The notes: generated by a model not told the origin, from the letters alone. DNA of 64,000 bases from Roseibium aquae (GCF_008711285.1 NZ_VXDC01000012.1:50558-114557), one strand, 5' to 3'; positions 53,179-62,994 are shown, numbered from the stretch's first letter. Program-made: numbers and translations.

Positions 53179-54453
53179 ATGGCAGGAAAAGGACACGCGC
53201 CCCTTCCCCTTTTCGGGGAACTCACGCCCCATACGCCGCCCGTATACGCGAGTTACGAATGGACCGGCGAAGGACTGCGCGAAACGGCGGGCGGCGACGC
53301 CGTCTTGTATCGATACTGGGACCAGGGGTTTGGCTGCGCGCTCTTGCGCCATGGCTACCGGCCGATCGACATGGTCATCGACTGGCCCTTGTTCGATGCG
53401 CCCGCGTTCGGCGCCGTTTCGGAAACCGTGAGCCTTCTGGCACATTTGCCGCGCAGCCTGGGGCCGCTCACTCTCCCCGGCCCCCGCTCCGAACTCGCCT
53501 TTATGGACTACCTGGCCAGCCAGCCCACAGTTCTCACACGGCTTGCCACCCCGTTCGGGGCTTCCCAGTGGCTGCTGCTGGATCTGACACGGCGCACGCC
53601 AGGCCTGTGGCGCAGACTGGTCCGGCAAACCGCCCAAGGGCGGCTGGGCCTTCTATCGATCGCGCTCGACCGGTTCCGGGGCGCCGCCCAACGCGGGCCG
53701 GACGCCCGGCAGGATCTCGGGCAACAGCTTCGGGACTTTGAGCGCGAACAACTGGCACGGAGCCTGTTTCACGCAAGCGTGCCTGTCCAAACGCTCGCGC
53801 GGCTCGATCAGCTTCCGCCCGGCCAGTGCTTCATGACACCGGCCGAATTGCGCCAGCTTCAGGACTGCGAGCGGGTGGATGTCTTCGACCAGGTGATCGA
53901 AAGCGCCACAGTGCGCGCGCTGTCCAGGTTCTTCAAGACAGCCCCGTTGAAAGACTATCCGGGCCTGTCCGGCCTGATCGGCGGGCGGATCTCACCGGCA
54001 CGGCTTTTCTACACCGTCGAAACCGGATTTGACGCACTGGAGAGGGCAGAGCACGCGGCGGCCCGGCGCGCGTTGTCTGAAGTCCGTTCTCTTCAGGCGC
54101 TGCAATGGTGGTTCAAATCCGTCTCCGATCTTGCAAGACGCAGCCGTCCCTTTCCATCGCCGCCGCTGGCAGCGGGCCAACCTCTGCGCGCGTTGATGAC
54201 CCCCGAAGCCCTGCGAGGCGCCGGCGTCAGGGCAGGCACCGATCTGATGCAGTTTCTGCCCCATGTCCTGCTCGGCGAGCTCTACTTCTACGAATGGCAA
54301 GCGCCAGGCAATCCGGCGATTTTGGCCCTTGCGAGCACCCGGCGCGGCGATTGGGTCCTTCTGGAGATATACGGCCCAGAGGCTGTGCCCGTTTCGCCGG
54401 ATCTGCAAAGCCATATCCTGCGCCACCTGATCCCGCCGTCAGCCGGGATCTGA
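53179..54453 (+). CDS. Hypothetical protein, 424 residues, family not recognised
   Basis: A long frame with GGAGG upstream of the ATG and codon use like its neighbours, so it is probably a real gene. No signal peptide, membrane helix, cysteine cluster or nucleotide-binding motif is seen. The middle is helical and rich in Arg, Leu and Gln (for example QDLGQQLRDFEREQLARSLF). The C-terminal 60 residues have alternating strands (LLGELYFYEWQ, LALASTRRGDWVLLEIYG). The sequence HAAARRALSEVRSLQALQWW could be a helical repeat. It is alone between tig on the other strand and a 1-kb gene-free stretch, so context gives no function. It may be a lineage-specific cytoplasmic protein. Confidence 0.75.
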   Translation: MAGKGHAPLPLFGELTPHTPPVYASYEWTGEGLRETAGGDAVLYRYWDQGFGCALLRHGYRPIDMVIDWPLFDAPAFGAVSETVSLLAHLPRSLGPLTLPGPRSELAFMDYLASQPTVLTRLATPFGASQWLLLDLTRRTPGLWRRLVRQTAQGRLGLLSIALDRFRGAAQRGPDARQDLGQQLRDFEREQLARSLFHASVPVQTLARLDQLPPGQCFMTPAELRQLQDCERVDVFDQVIESATVRALSRFFKTAPLKDYPGLSGLIGGRISPARLFYTVETGFDALERAEHAAARRALSEVRSLQALQWWFKSVSDLARRSRPFPSPPLAAGQPLRALMTPEALRGAGVRAGTDLMQFLPHVLLGELYFYEWQAPGNPAILALASTRRGDWVLLEIYGPEAVPVSPDLQSHILRHLIPPSAGI

Positions 54454-54757
54454 AACGCCTTGTCGCGTGACAACCCCGCTTGGCAGCGCCAGATGCGGTT
54501 TGCGCCCGCAGAGCCGCACCACGATCCGAAGCCGCCGGAATCCTTGCAAGTCTTCGTGGGACCGGGCTGCTCCGCAAGTCGAGGAGGGTCGCCTGCTCAA
54601 GTCGGCTCCTCCGCAGCGCAAGTCCCGCAGGGGCGGACATGCTGAAAATGGATTGTTCAGGTTCAGGTGACCGGACGACCCTCTTCGCCCCAAAGACGCC
54701 ACCACAGCCTGAAGCAGCCCGCGAGAGACCCGGCCCCGGTGTCCGGAACACATCAGG

Positions 54758-54793
54758 ACCGGATCCGCTCGCAACCTGGAGAGCGGATCCGGT
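54758..54793. repeat. Perfect 13-bp inverted repeat
   Basis: ACCGGATCCGCTC and GAGCGGATCCGGT are exact reverse complements around a 10-base loop. Neither side has a T tract. It lies 305 bases after the 424-residue gene and could be a stem in its 3' untranslated RNA or a protein-binding site. Confidence 0.7.
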
Positions 54794-55145
54794 TCCCGCG
54801 CTTTTCAACGCTCCACCGTGTACGGGGTCGGTGGTCTGGGGTACGTGCACATTGCCCTCCGGTTTTCCGGATGGTCGAAAGGCTATTTAGCCGCCTTTAT
54901 CAAATTCTTACCGAAAGTCCGGACGGAAACCTAGAAACTTACGGTAATCTCCTGGCATTCTTTCGAATTTACTTGATATTTCGGCGACGGCGATGCCTCG
55001 CCATGGTTTTGGAAAGTCCCTATCCGCATCTTATCCGCGAATAAATCCACCAAAATCCGACCGCCAATGGAAGGTCTTTCCCGCCCGTTCCGGGAGACAG
55101 CAACGCGTGATTGATCAACATTCTGGTATTTTTTACAGTATTGCG

Positions 55146-55247
55146 AAATAAATCGACAAGCCGATATTGACGCCAGTGGTCGATGGGGCCACGTGCACAC
55201 ACCTTCAAGCCTGCCCTGGGGCTCCGGCCTCTGTGGCAGGTTTTTTT
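55146..55247 (+). ncRNA. Candidate small RNA with terminator, 75-100 nt
   Basis: A plus-strand terminator at 55210-55247 has no gene upstream for 750 bases. Two promoter-like pairs precede it: TTGATC (55111-55116) with TACAGT (55134-55139) at 17 bases, and TTGCGA (55141-55146) with GATATT (55163-55168) at 16 bases. The predicted RNA contains a hairpin (GTGG/CCAC around 55175-55193) and the terminator stem. It matches no family I recognise. It could also be the distant end of the 424-residue gene's transcript. Confidence 0.4.
55210..55247 (+). terminator. Intrinsic terminator in the 1-kb spacer
   Basis: CCTGCC pairs with GGCAGG over a 19-base loop that can itself form a short GC-rich stem, followed by seven T. 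Confidence 0.75.
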
Positions 55248-55341
55248 CTAGCAAAACCGGCGGCTGCAAAATCAAAGTCGCATTCCCGATGATGCTGAAG
55301 CGGCAAGGACCGCGGCGCAAGCGATCCACTCACGTGCCCTT

Positions 55342-55365
55342 CGGTCTCGACGCGAACCGAGACCG
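55342..55365. repeat. 8-bp inverted repeat downstream of tRNA-Leu
   Basis: CGGTCTCG and CGAGACCG are exact reverse complements around 8 bases, about 110 bases past the tRNA-Leu 3' end. There is no T tract. It may be a processing or pausing structure of the tRNA transcript. Confidence 0.45.
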
Positions 55366-55475
55366 CTGAAACGGTCAGTCCTTCTGCACGAACGCCAATC
55401 AACAGGAAATCGTCCGCCGGACCCGACCCGCGCCAAGCCAACCGGCCACGTCAAACCGAGATTTTACGAGAAAAA

Positions 55476-55560
55476 TGGTGCGGATGGAGGGAGTCGAACC
55501 CCCACGCCTTGCGGCGCTGGAACCTAAATCCAGTGCGTCTACCAGTTCCGCCACATCCGC
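55476..55560 (-). tRNA. tRNA-Leu (TAG)
   Basis: An 85-base cloverleaf with a long variable arm (CGCC-GCAA-GGCG) and encoded CCA. The acceptor GCGGATG pairs with CATCCGC. The anticodon loop TTTAGGT has anticodon TAG, reading CUA/CUG leucine codons. Confidence 0.96.
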
Positions 55561-55670
55561 GTTGCATCGCTCGAAGCGGTCGGGCCTGAAACGGTGGACC
55601 GCCAGCGAAGCGCGGCCTCTATAGCACCGGCTTTGATGGGTGGAAAGCACCCGCGCCGTTTTTTGCGCGC

Positions 55671-57191
55671 TCAGCCCTCCGGGTTTTCCACAAGGCGAGC
55701 CAACACCGGACGCAAGGCAGGAGCAATGTCCTCGGCGATGAGGCCGGGCCCTGCCGCGCTTCCCGCCGCCCCATGCAACCACACGCCCATGGATGCCGCC
55801 TGAAAAGCCGGCATGCGCTGCGCCAGCAAACCGCAAATGATGCCCGCCAGAACGTCTCCGGATCCTGCTGTGGCCAGCCAGGCGGGCGCATTGCCGTTGA
55901 TCGCCGCTGTGCCGTCCGGACTGGCGATAACGGTATCCGCGCCCTTGTAGACGACGACTGCTCCGCTGTCCGCGGCCGCCGCGCGCGCGGCCGACAGCTT
56001 GTCCCGGCCAGCCAGATGCGGAAACAACCGGCGAAATTCGCCGCCATGCGGGGTGAGCACTACCGGCCCCGCAGCCTGCCTGATCCGGGAAAACAGCGCC
56101 TGCGGCTCGGTTTCGAAGCTCGTCAAGGCATCCGCGTCGAGAACGACCGCACGGCCCGACCCAAGCAGGATCCCGACCGCCTGCCGGGTTTCCGGCGACA
56201 CGCCGTAACCGGGACCAATCAGAGCCGCATTCAGCCGCGGATCCTCCAAAACGGCCTCAATACCGGCAAGACCCGCCACCGGGGTCAGCATGACCGCCGT
56301 CAAATGGGCGGCATTGACCATGACGGCGGAGGGCGGCGCGGCGAGCGTGACCAATCCGGCGCCGCACCGAAGAGCAGCCCCGGCCGCAAGACGCGCGGCA
56401 CCCGATGTCGTCATCCCCCCGGAAAAGACAAGGGCATGGCCACGGGTGAATTTATGCCCATCAAGGGCGGGCTGGGGCCAGGCGGACCGCCACAAATACG
56501 GCGTATTGCGGAATGCCGAAGGGGCGATCTTGTCGAGCACGGCGGGGTCGATGCCGATCTGTCCGCACACAAGGCGGCCGCAGGCAAGCCGGCCTGGCAG
56601 CAGAAAATGGCCTAGCTTAAAGCGGAAAAACGTGACGGTCTCTTTCGCCTCGACGGCGCACCCCATCACCGCGCCTGTTTCCCCATTGATGCCGGATGGC
56701 AGATCGACCGAGATCACAAAGACATCCGCTTTGTTCACCGCGTCGATCAGCTGGGCCACCGCCCCGTCCAGCGGCCGATCCAGCCCCGCACCGAACAAAG
56801 CGTCGACCACGACCGCGGCACCCGGGAGGACCGAGGCGACCAGGTCCGGATCAAGCGGCGAGACGGCGACCGGCAGGGCGTCGAAGGCAAGGCGCGCATC
56901 GCCCGCCAGGCGATCCACCTCCCCGGCCAGAAAAACTTGGCACCGGTATCCCGCTTCATGAAGAACCCGCGCGGCCACGAAGCCGTCGCCGCCGTTGTTG
57001 CCCGGCCCGCTGAGGATCAGGATTTTCGAACCGGCCCGGCAGCGGCGCATGACCGCTTCGGCCACATGGCCCCCTGCCCGTTCCATGAGCACAGGTCCGG
57101 GCACGCCCGCATCGACGGTCAACCGGTCGGCCTCCCCCATTTCCTCCGGCGTGAGAAGTTCCGACCCGGTTTCCTGAGGGTTTTCGTCCAT
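55671..57191 (-). CDS. nnr: Bifunctional NAD(P)HX epimerase / ADP-dependent NAD(P)HX dehydratase
   Basis: A metabolite-repair enzyme that restores hydrated NADH and NADPH. The N-terminal YjeF_N domain (about 1-215, with SGPGNNGGDGFVAARVL) is the epimerase. The C-terminal YjeF_C domain (about 235-500) is the ADP-dependent dehydratase, with LTPHGGEFRRLF and the ribokinase-like TAGSGDVLAGIICGL. The ATG at 57191 (GGGGA upstream) gives 506 residues; the 49 codons of open frame before it overlap the upstream regulatory region. It is divergent from glnB. In many alphaproteobacteria this gene is next to glnB-glnA, as here. Confidence 0.95.
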   Translation of the reverse strand: MDENPQETGSELLTPEEMGEADRLTVDAGVPGPVLMERAGGHVAEAVMRRCRAGSKILILSGPGNNGGDGFVAARVLHEAGYRCQVFLAGEVDRLAGDARLAFDALPVAVSPLDPDLVASVLPGAAVVVDALFGAGLDRPLDGAVAQLIDAVNKADVFVISVDLPSGINGETGAVMGCAVEAKETVTFFRFKLGHFLLPGRLACGRLVCGQIGIDPAVLDKIAPSAFRNTPYLWRSAWPQPALDGHKFTRGHALVFSGGMTTSGAARLAAGAALRCGAGLVTLAAPPSAVMVNAAHLTAVMLTPVAGLAGIEAVLEDPRLNAALIGPGYGVSPETRQAVGILLGSGRAVVLDADALTSFETEPQALFSRIRQAAGPVVLTPHGGEFRRLFPHLAGRDKLSAARAAAADSGAVVVYKGADTVIASPDGTAAINGNAPAWLATAGSGDVLAGIICGLLAQRMPAFQAASMGVWLHGAAGSAAGPGLIAEDIAPALRPVLARLVENPEG

Positions 57192-57488
57192 CGGCGTCCC
57201 CAACACTCCTGCCCACTGTCCGGCGACAGCCTGCTGATTGCCCGGCAATTGCCCGATGCGTTCCAGGGCATGCCCGTCATGGGATGTTGATTGACACAGA
57301 AACCGGCCTCTGGTCGAGTGAGAAAGTCCGAAGGTCACGTTGACTTGCCTATTTCATGTTCACTTTGAGCAATTTTTATGCAAATAAAACCCGCAAGCGT
57401 GCAGGCTGATCGGATTGACGCGCGCCAGCTGCTCTTTTTTTTGGCGGAAATCCGCATCCCTTACAAAAACACGGCGGACCGATCCGTT

Positions 57489-57504
57489 TGGCACGGATCA
57501 TGCT
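57489..57504 (+). promoter_or_regulatory. Sigma-54 (RpoN) promoter of glnBA
   Basis: TGGCACG-GATC-ATGCT fits the -24/-12 consensus: GG (57490-57491) and GC (57502-57503) are separated by the required 10 bases. It lies about 95 bases before glnB, with a leader of about 85 bases. The AT-rich upstream segment has imperfect GCA/TGC half-sites (near 57364) that could bind NtrC. Confidence 0.75.
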
Positions 57505-57506
57505 AA

Positions 57507-57938
<432 letters not shown>

Positions 57939-58053
57939 TGTTCTCCGCGGCCCTGCCGTGATCCCCCCTCTCCCGCACCGGCCCGACCCCGCAGGAAGGA
58001 CCGGCCAGGGACGACCCAGACCCACAGTTCACAACGACAAGGGATGACTACAA

Positions 58054-59463
58054 ATGACAACAGCCGCAGAAGTGCTGAAGGAAATCAAGGACAAGGACGT
58101 CAAGTTCGTCGACCTGCGCTTCACCGACCCAAAGGGCAAGATGCAACACGTCACGATGGACGTAGCCCTTGTCGATGAGGAGATGTTCGCCGAAGGCGTG
58201 GCATTCGACGGTTCGTCCATCGCCGGCTGGAAAGCGATCAACGAGTCCGACATGATGCTGATCCTGGATCCGGAATCCGCTCACATCGACCCGTTCTTCG
58301 CCCAGTCCACCATGGCGTTATTCTGTGACGTGGTCGACCCGGTCACCGGCGAAGGCTACAACCGCGACCCGCGCATGACCGCCAAGAAAGCGGAAGCCTA
58401 TGTCAAGGCCTCGGGCATCGGCGACACCATCTATGTCGGTCCGGAAGCCGAGTTCTTCATGTTCGACGACGTCCGCTTCAACGCCGACCCCTACAATACA
58501 GGTTTCGTGCTGGATTCGGTTGAGCTGCCGTCCAACATGGGGTCCGAATACGAGACTGGAAACCTTGGCCACCGCCCGCGTACCAAAGGCGGCTATTTCC
58601 CGGTCCCGCCGATCGACAGTGCCCAGGACATTCGTTCCGAAATGCTCTCCGTGATGGCCGACATGGGCGTGGCAACGGAAAAGCACCACCACGAAGTGGC
58701 CGCTGCCCAGCACGAGCTCGGCATGAAGTTCAATACGCTGACGACCTGCGCCGACCACATGCAGATCTACAAGTACGTGGTTCACCAGGTTGCCCACGCC
58801 TACGGCAAGACCGCAACGTTCATGCCGAAGCCGGTCTTTGGCGACAACGGCACAGGGATGCACTGCCACCAGTCGATCTGGAAGGACGGCGAGCCGGTCT
58901 TCGCGGGCAATCTCTATGCGGACCTTTCGGAAACCTGCCTGTTCTACATCGGCGGTGTTCTGAAGCACGCCAAGGCCCTCAACGCCTTCACCAACCCGTC
59001 GACCAACTCCTACAAGCGTCTGGTTCCCGGGTATGAGGCGCCGGTTCTCTTGGCTTACTCGTCGCGCAACCGGTCCGCGTCCTGCCGGATCCCGTTCACC
59101 TCGTCGCCAAAAGCCAAGCGCATCGAGGTCCGGTTCCCGGATCCTTCCGCGAACCCCTATCTGTGCTTCTCCGCGCTGCTCATGGCCGGCCTCGACGGGA
59201 TCAAGAACAAGATCCATCCGGGCGACGCGATGGACAAGAACCTTTACGACCTGCCGCCGGAAGAACTCGCCGAGATCCCGACCGTGTGCGGTTCGCTCCG
59301 CGAAGCGCTCGAGAGCCTCGATGCGGACCGGGAGTTCCTGAAGGCTGGCGGCGTGTTCGACGACGACCAGATCGACGCTTACATCGAGCTGAAAATGGAA
59401 GAAGTCGAGCGTTTCGAAATGACCCCGCACCCGGTCGAGTTCGACATGTACTACTCCGTCTGA
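58054..59463 (+). CDS. glnA: Glutamine synthetase, type I
   Basis: The dodecameric enzyme assimilates ammonium into glutamine. The 469-residue sequence has the beta-grasp domain with [16 protein letters not shown], catalytic and metal-binding motifs [26 protein letters not shown] and the flap region [17 protein letters not shown]. Tyr398 in NLYDLPPEE is the adenylylation site, so this is the regulated GSI-beta form. AAGGG precedes the ATG. It is 115 bases after glnB and is followed by a strong terminator. Confidence 0.98.
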   Translation: MTTAAEVLKEIKDKDVKFVDLRFTDPKGKMQHVTMDVALVDEEMFAEGVAFDGSSIAGWKAINESDMMLILDPESAHIDPFFAQSTMALFCDVVDPVTGEGYNRDPRMTAKKAEAYVKASGIGDTIYVGPEAEFFMFDDVRFNADPYNTGFVLDSVELPSNMGSEYETGNLGHRPRTKGGYFPVPPIDSAQDIRSEMLSVMADMGVATEKHHHEVAAAQHELGMKFNTLTTCADHMQIYKYVVHQVAHAYGKTATFMPKPVFGDNGTGMHCHQSIWKDGEPVFAGNLYADLSETCLFYIGGVLKHAKALNAFTNPSTNSYKRLVPGYEAPVLLAYSSRNRSASCRIPFTSSPKAKRIEVRFPDPSANPYLCFSALLMAGLDGIKNKIHPGDAMDKNLYDLPPEELAEIPTVCGSLREALESLDADREFLKAGGVFDDDQIDAYIELKMEEVERFEMTPHPVEFDMYYSV

Positions 59464-59488
59464 TCCCAATCAGGCTCAAGACTGGAAG

Positions 59489-59515
59489 ACCCCGGCCAAC
59501 AGGCCGGGGTTTTTT
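59489..59515 (+). terminator. Intrinsic terminator after glnA
   Basis: ACCCCGGCC and GGCCGGGGT form a perfect 9-bp stem over 4 bases, followed by a T run. It lies 25 bases past the glnA stop. The next 284 bases to 59799 hold no further gene that I can support. Confidence 0.9.
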
Positions 59516-59799
59516 GTTGCGGGCAGATCTTTATTGAACCGCCGCAAAGCGCGGGTACGGCGGTTCTGGAGAACCGCGCCTTTTGCAGCGAGACGCCGAC
59601 CTTTGCACCCTGCCGCAGTGCATTAGGTTGGCAATCCGTCCATTCACCTGACGATGGGATGGGATTAGGGCCCGGTTCGTCAACACGAGAACAAAAACGA
59701 ACGTGCCTCCGCCCCGCCGCGTTGGTGGGTGTCCCAGCCCTTTACCCTATATTCATGGCGATGCCGGAACAATCGCGCTGAACCCTTGGGAAGCATGCC

Positions 59800-60597
59800 G
59801 TGAAAGTCTTGGCCATCCTTGCGATTTCGCTCCTGGGCCTCGCATCAGCGAAGGCGGCCACCATTACTGTTGAAATCCGAAACCGGCCACCCGACCTGAT
59901 TGTTGAGGACGGCCGGATTTCCGGACCCGTCTTCCACCTTGTCGAAGCCATCATGGCGGAAACCGGCAACACGGCCAGATATGTGACCGTGCCGTGGAAA
60001 CGAAGCATCGTTCTTGCACAACAGGGCAAAGCCGGCATGCTCATCCGGCACTCCATGGATGAAGACAGGGCCGCATTTCTGTCTCCGATGCCATATGGCT
60101 ACGAGCGGCGTGAGGTCTCGTTCATCCGGAGAAAGGACGGCGATGCCGACCCGCGGTCTTTTGACGACCTCGCCCCCTACCTCATCGGCCACAGGGCGGG
60201 TGCCTATTATTATCCGCGGTTCAACGAAAGCGGACAGTTGCGGAAGATCGAAGCCACCGACGAAAAAATCCTCATCAAGATGCTCGCCGCCGGGCGCATC
60301 GATCTTGTTATCAGCGACAATTCATCCTTGTTCCGGGAGAATGCGGAAGCTGCAGGATTGCCGTTTGACGGACATTTCGAACCCGCGCCCTATAAAGAGG
60401 TTCTTTTGAATGGCCGGTATTTTTCTGTGCCAAGAACCGGCGATCACGCCCGGTATTTTGAGGATCTCAATTGCGCGATTTACCAGCTCCGCGTGAACGG
60501 AACCGTTGACCGGATTTTCATAGCCGCCGGCCTTGAGCCGCCGATCCAGGCATTCAATGAACCGCACAGCCAGGCTCAAATGGCTGCATGTTCCTGA
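59800..60597 (+). CDS. Periplasmic solute-binding-like protein (SBP_bac_3 type), orphan
   Basis: The GTG start with GGGAAG upstream gives 265 residues: a signal peptide (KVLAILAISLLGLASAKA, cut before ATITVEIR), then a two-lobed binding fold with the family pattern GPVFHLVEAIMAETGNTARY and a second-lobe segment AAGRIDLVISDNSSL. It resembles extracellular amino-acid-binding proteins. No permease or ATPase gene is next to it, so it may be a sensor input, a binding protein for a distant transporter, or a secreted protein of other use. The ligand is unknown. It follows the glnA terminator and is a separate unit. Confidence 0.78.
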   Translation: MKVLAILAISLLGLASAKAATITVEIRNRPPDLIVEDGRISGPVFHLVEAIMAETGNTARYVTVPWKRSIVLAQQGKAGMLIRHSMDEDRAAFLSPMPYGYERREVSFIRRKDGDADPRSFDDLAPYLIGHRAGAYYYPRFNESGQLRKIEATDEKILIKMLAAGRIDLVISDNSSLFRENAEAAGLPFDGHFEPAPYKEVLLNGRYFSVPRTGDHARYFEDLNCAIYQLRVNGTVDRIFIAAGLEPPIQAFNEPHSQAQMAACS

Positions 60598-60691
60598 AAA
60601 CCATCCTGGCCTGATCGGACCCGGGGCACGCCATCCCCGCGGTTGTTCTGCCGGCACGGATCAATCCAAGGCCGGACCATCCTCTCTTGGA

Positions 60692-61297
60692 TCACCGCCA
60701 GCGTTTGGTCGCATCCAGCCACTGCCGGGTACGGGCATCCGGATCCTCAGCGCCGACCACATCCGTGATCACCGCGGCGCTATCCGCCCCGTGCTCGAGC
60801 GCGGCGACGGCGCGTTCCGGCGTCAGGCCACCGATCGCGACCAGCGGCATTTCTCCAATCTTCTTCTTCCAGGTCCGCAATTTCTCCAGTCCCTGGGCCT
60901 CCCATTTCAGCTGTTTCGCCGTCGTCGGAAAAATTGGCCCCAGCGCGATATAGTCGGGGTCCGCCGCGAGCGCGGCTTCGAGTTCCGGACCGTCATGGGA
61001 ACTCAGACCGAGTTTCAGGCCGGCGGCCCTGATCGCGGCACGGTCCGCCTCAAGCAGGTCTTCCTGTCCCAGATGCACCCATTGGCAGCCAGCCTCGATC
61101 GCTGCTTGCCAGTGATCGTTGATCACCAGCGTGACGCCAAACCGGTCCGCTGCCGCCTTCGCGGTGATGATCTCATGTAACAGGGCCTCGCCCTCCATGT
61201 CCTTGACGCGCAGTTGCACCAGCTTGAGGCCGAGCGGTGCAAGCCGGTCGATCCAGGTGGCCCGGCCGACGATGAGGTAAAAGGGATCGAGGGTCAT
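60692..61297 (-). CDS. thiE: Thiamine-phosphate synthase
   Basis: ThiE couples HMP-pyrophosphate and HET-phosphate to thiamine phosphate. The 201-residue TIM-barrel protein has LKLVQLRVKD near the N-terminus, VTLVINDHWQAAIEAGCQWVHLGQEDL, GLSSHDGPELEAAL, YIALGPIFPTTAKQ and LVAIGGLTPERA. The ATG at 61297 has GGAG six bases upstream; the much longer open frame upstream is only the antisense of tyrS. The THI box found upstream of many thi operons was not seen. It is divergent from tyrS, and no other thi genes are in the window. Confidence 0.95.
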   Translation of the reverse strand: MTLDPFYLIVGRATWIDRLAPLGLKLVQLRVKDMEGEALLHEIITAKAAADRFGVTLVINDHWQAAIEAGCQWVHLGQEDLLEADRAAIRAAGLKLGLSSHDGPELEAALAADPDYIALGPIFPTTAKQLKWEAQGLEKLRTWKKKIGEMPLVAIGGLTPERAVAALEHGADSAAVITDVVGAEDPDARTRQWLDATKRWR

Positions 61298-61633
61298 GAG
61301 GGCTCCGTTCATGGGCGGCACGGGCGAAAGCGCCCGTTTTCGGGAAGGCCCGACTACGACAGGCAGCGGCAAAACACAATCTTTCGGTCTCGGCTTGGCT
61401 TGCCACCCGGGCTTGCCGCCTGGGCTTGCGGGCCGGGCTTGGCTTGCTGACCGCCCCCGTTTCGGGCTGTCGGCGGCGAAGGAAGCGGCCGCCACTCGAT
61501 CTCTTTGCGCGCCCGGCCGGACAAGCTCGTCCCAGGCACGGAACCGTTGGAATTTACTTTGCCCGCCCATCGGTATAGAGCCACATCCATCGGGTCTGCC
61601 CCCGGATCGGATTGACAAACATGGACATGGCAC
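61298..61633. other. Divergent region between thiE and tyrS
   Basis: A 336-base GC-rich gap. It contains a hairpin at 61320-61337 (ACGGGCG-AAAG-CGCCCGT, then TTT on the plus strand) in the thiE leader and the 13-base tandem repeat at 61398-61441. No TPP riboswitch motif (CTGAGA) or clear promoter pair was found; a TATAGA near 61583 may belong to tyrS. Confidence 0.5.
61398..61441. repeat. Degenerate 13-base tandem repeat
   Basis: Three consecutive units, GCTTGCCACCCGG, GCTTGCCGCCTGG and GCTTGCGGGCCGG, followed by a partial GCTTG. Further GGCTTG copies flank both sides. Confidence 0.75.
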
Positions 61634-62887
61634 ATGAGCGAGTACACATCGGAGTTTTTGACGGTTTTGTCCGAGCGCGGATATATCCATCAGGTGTCCG
61701 ATCCAAAGGGGCTGGACGCGCTGTGCGCCAAGGAAACGGTGACTGCCTATATCGGATTTGATTGCACGGCCCCGAGTCTTCATGTCGGGTCGCTTGTCCA
61801 GATCATGATGATGTACTGGCTCCAGCAGACCGGGCACCGTCCGATTGCCCTGATGGGCTCCGGCACGACGCGGGTCGGTGATCCGACCGGCAAGGATGAA
61901 AGCCGGAAAGTGCTGTCGGATGAAACCATCGAGGACAACAAAGCCGGCATCCGGAAGGTGTTCGACAAGCTTCTGACATTCGGTGACGGTCCGACCGACG
62001 CTTTGATGATGGACAACGCCGATTGGCTGCTTGGCCTCAACTACATGAATTTCCTGCGCGACATCGGCCGGCATTTCTCCGTTAATCAGATGATCCAGCG
62101 CGATTCGGTTCGCCTGCGCCTTGAGCGCGAGCAGCATCTTTCCTTTCTTGAATTCAACTACATGCTGCTGCAGGGCTACGACTTCCTGGAGATCTACAAC
62201 CGCACCGGCTGCCGCCTGCAGATGGGCGGCTCCGATCAATGGTCGAACATTCTGTCCGGGGTTGATCTGATCCGCCGCAAGGTCGCGGTCGAGGCTTTTG
62301 CCCTCACCTCGCCCCTGCTGACGACCTCCTCCGGCGCCAAGATGGGCAAGACCGCCGACGGCGCCGTCTGGCTCAATGAAGAGCAGCTTTCGGCCTATGA
62401 CTACTGGCAGTATTGGCGGAACACCGAGGACGCGGATGTCGAACGCTTCCTGAAGCTCTTCACCATCTTGCCAATGGACGAGATCAAACGCCTTGCCGCG
62501 CTGGAAGGGTCCGAAATCAACGAGGCGAAGAAGATTCTCGCAACCGAGGCTACCGCACTGATGCATGGCCGGAACAAGGCCGAGGAGGCTGCGGAAACAG
62601 CGCGCAAGGCTTTCGAGGAAGGCCAGTCAGCCGAAGGCTTGCCGACAGTCGAGATCGCCCGATCCGGGCTGGAAGCCGGGCTCGGCGTTCTGAGCGCCTT
62701 CGTTCTCGCCGGTCTTTGCGCCTCGAACGGCGATGTCCGCCGAAACATCAAGGGCGGCGGCGTGAGGATCAACGACGCTGTCGAGCAGGATGCGAACCGC
62801 CAGTTGACCCTGGACGACGTAACGGCAGATGGCGTCGTGAAATTGTCGCTGGGCAAGAAGAAGCACGTGTTGCTCAAGCCGGTTTGA
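61634..62887 (+). CDS. tyrS: Tyrosine--tRNA ligase
   Basis: A class I aminoacyl-tRNA synthetase of 417 residues. The HIGH-like motif is in [15 protein letters not shown], the KMSKS-like motif is KMGKT ([12 protein letters not shown]), and the C-terminal 70 residues form an S4 RNA-binding domain ([18 protein letters not shown]). The KMGKT variant is common in this TyrS subtype. The ribosome-binding site is weak. It is divergent from thiE. Confidence 0.97.
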   Translation: MSEYTSEFLTVLSERGYIHQVSDPKGLDALCAKETVTAYIGFDCTAPSLHVGSLVQIMMMYWLQQTGHRPIALMGSGTTRVGDPTGKDESRKVLSDETIEDNKAGIRKVFDKLLTFGDGPTDALMMDNADWLLGLNYMNFLRDIGRHFSVNQMIQRDSVRLRLEREQHLSFLEFNYMLLQGYDFLEIYNRTGCRLQMGGSDQWSNILSGVDLIRRKVAVEAFALTSPLLTTSSGAKMGKTADGAVWLNEEQLSAYDYWQYWRNTEDADVERFLKLFTILPMDEIKRLAALEGSEINEAKKILATEATALMHGRNKAEEAAETARKAFEEGQSAEGLPTVEIARSGLEAGLGVLSAFVLAGLCASNGDVRRNIKGGGVRINDAVEQDANRQLTLDDVTADGVVKLSLGKKKHVLLKPV

Positions 62888-62977
62888 CGGCGTGACGAAC
62901 CCGGCCGCCCAACGCGTTCCGCAGCGGCCCTTCGACCGGATCAGTGTCCTGTTCAAGCTTGTATGCACGCCAATTAA

Positions 62978-62994
62978 GCGAATATTTAATTCGC
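62978..62994. promoter_or_regulatory. AT-rich inverted repeat upstream of the second binding-protein gene
   Basis: GCGAAT and ATTCGC surround ATTTA. It lies 119 bases before the ATG at 63113, in a 225-base gap rich in AT, and is a candidate operator. Confidence 0.4.

Larger units (their letters stand above)
54454..55475. other. 1-kb protein-free spacer between convergent units
   Basis: No protein-coding frame here has a start signal or plausible composition. The stretch holds a 13-bp perfect inverted repeat (54758-54793), the small palindrome GGCTA-TT-TAGCC (54881-54892), an AT-rich segment (about 54880-55170), a plus-strand candidate small RNA with terminator (about 55146-55247) and an 8-bp inverted repeat (55342-55365). 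It ends at the 3' side of tRNA-Leu. Confidence 0.55.

Noticed and set aside
52842..53225. 127-codon minus-strand frame upstream of tig
   Set aside because: It spans the tig promoter and a hairpin, has no start signal and ends in low-complexity Pro/Arg sequence.
55399..55836. Minus-strand frame containing AELVDALDLGSSAARR
   Set aside because: Translation of tRNA-Leu, a known annotation artefact.
61298..61633. TPP riboswitch upstream of thiE
   Set aside because: The conserved CTGAGA and related core elements were not found on the minus strand.
61298..62566. Upstream extension of the thiE reading frame to over 600 codons
   Set aside because: The extension is antisense to tyrS; ThiE is complete from the ATG at 61297 with its own ribosome-binding site.
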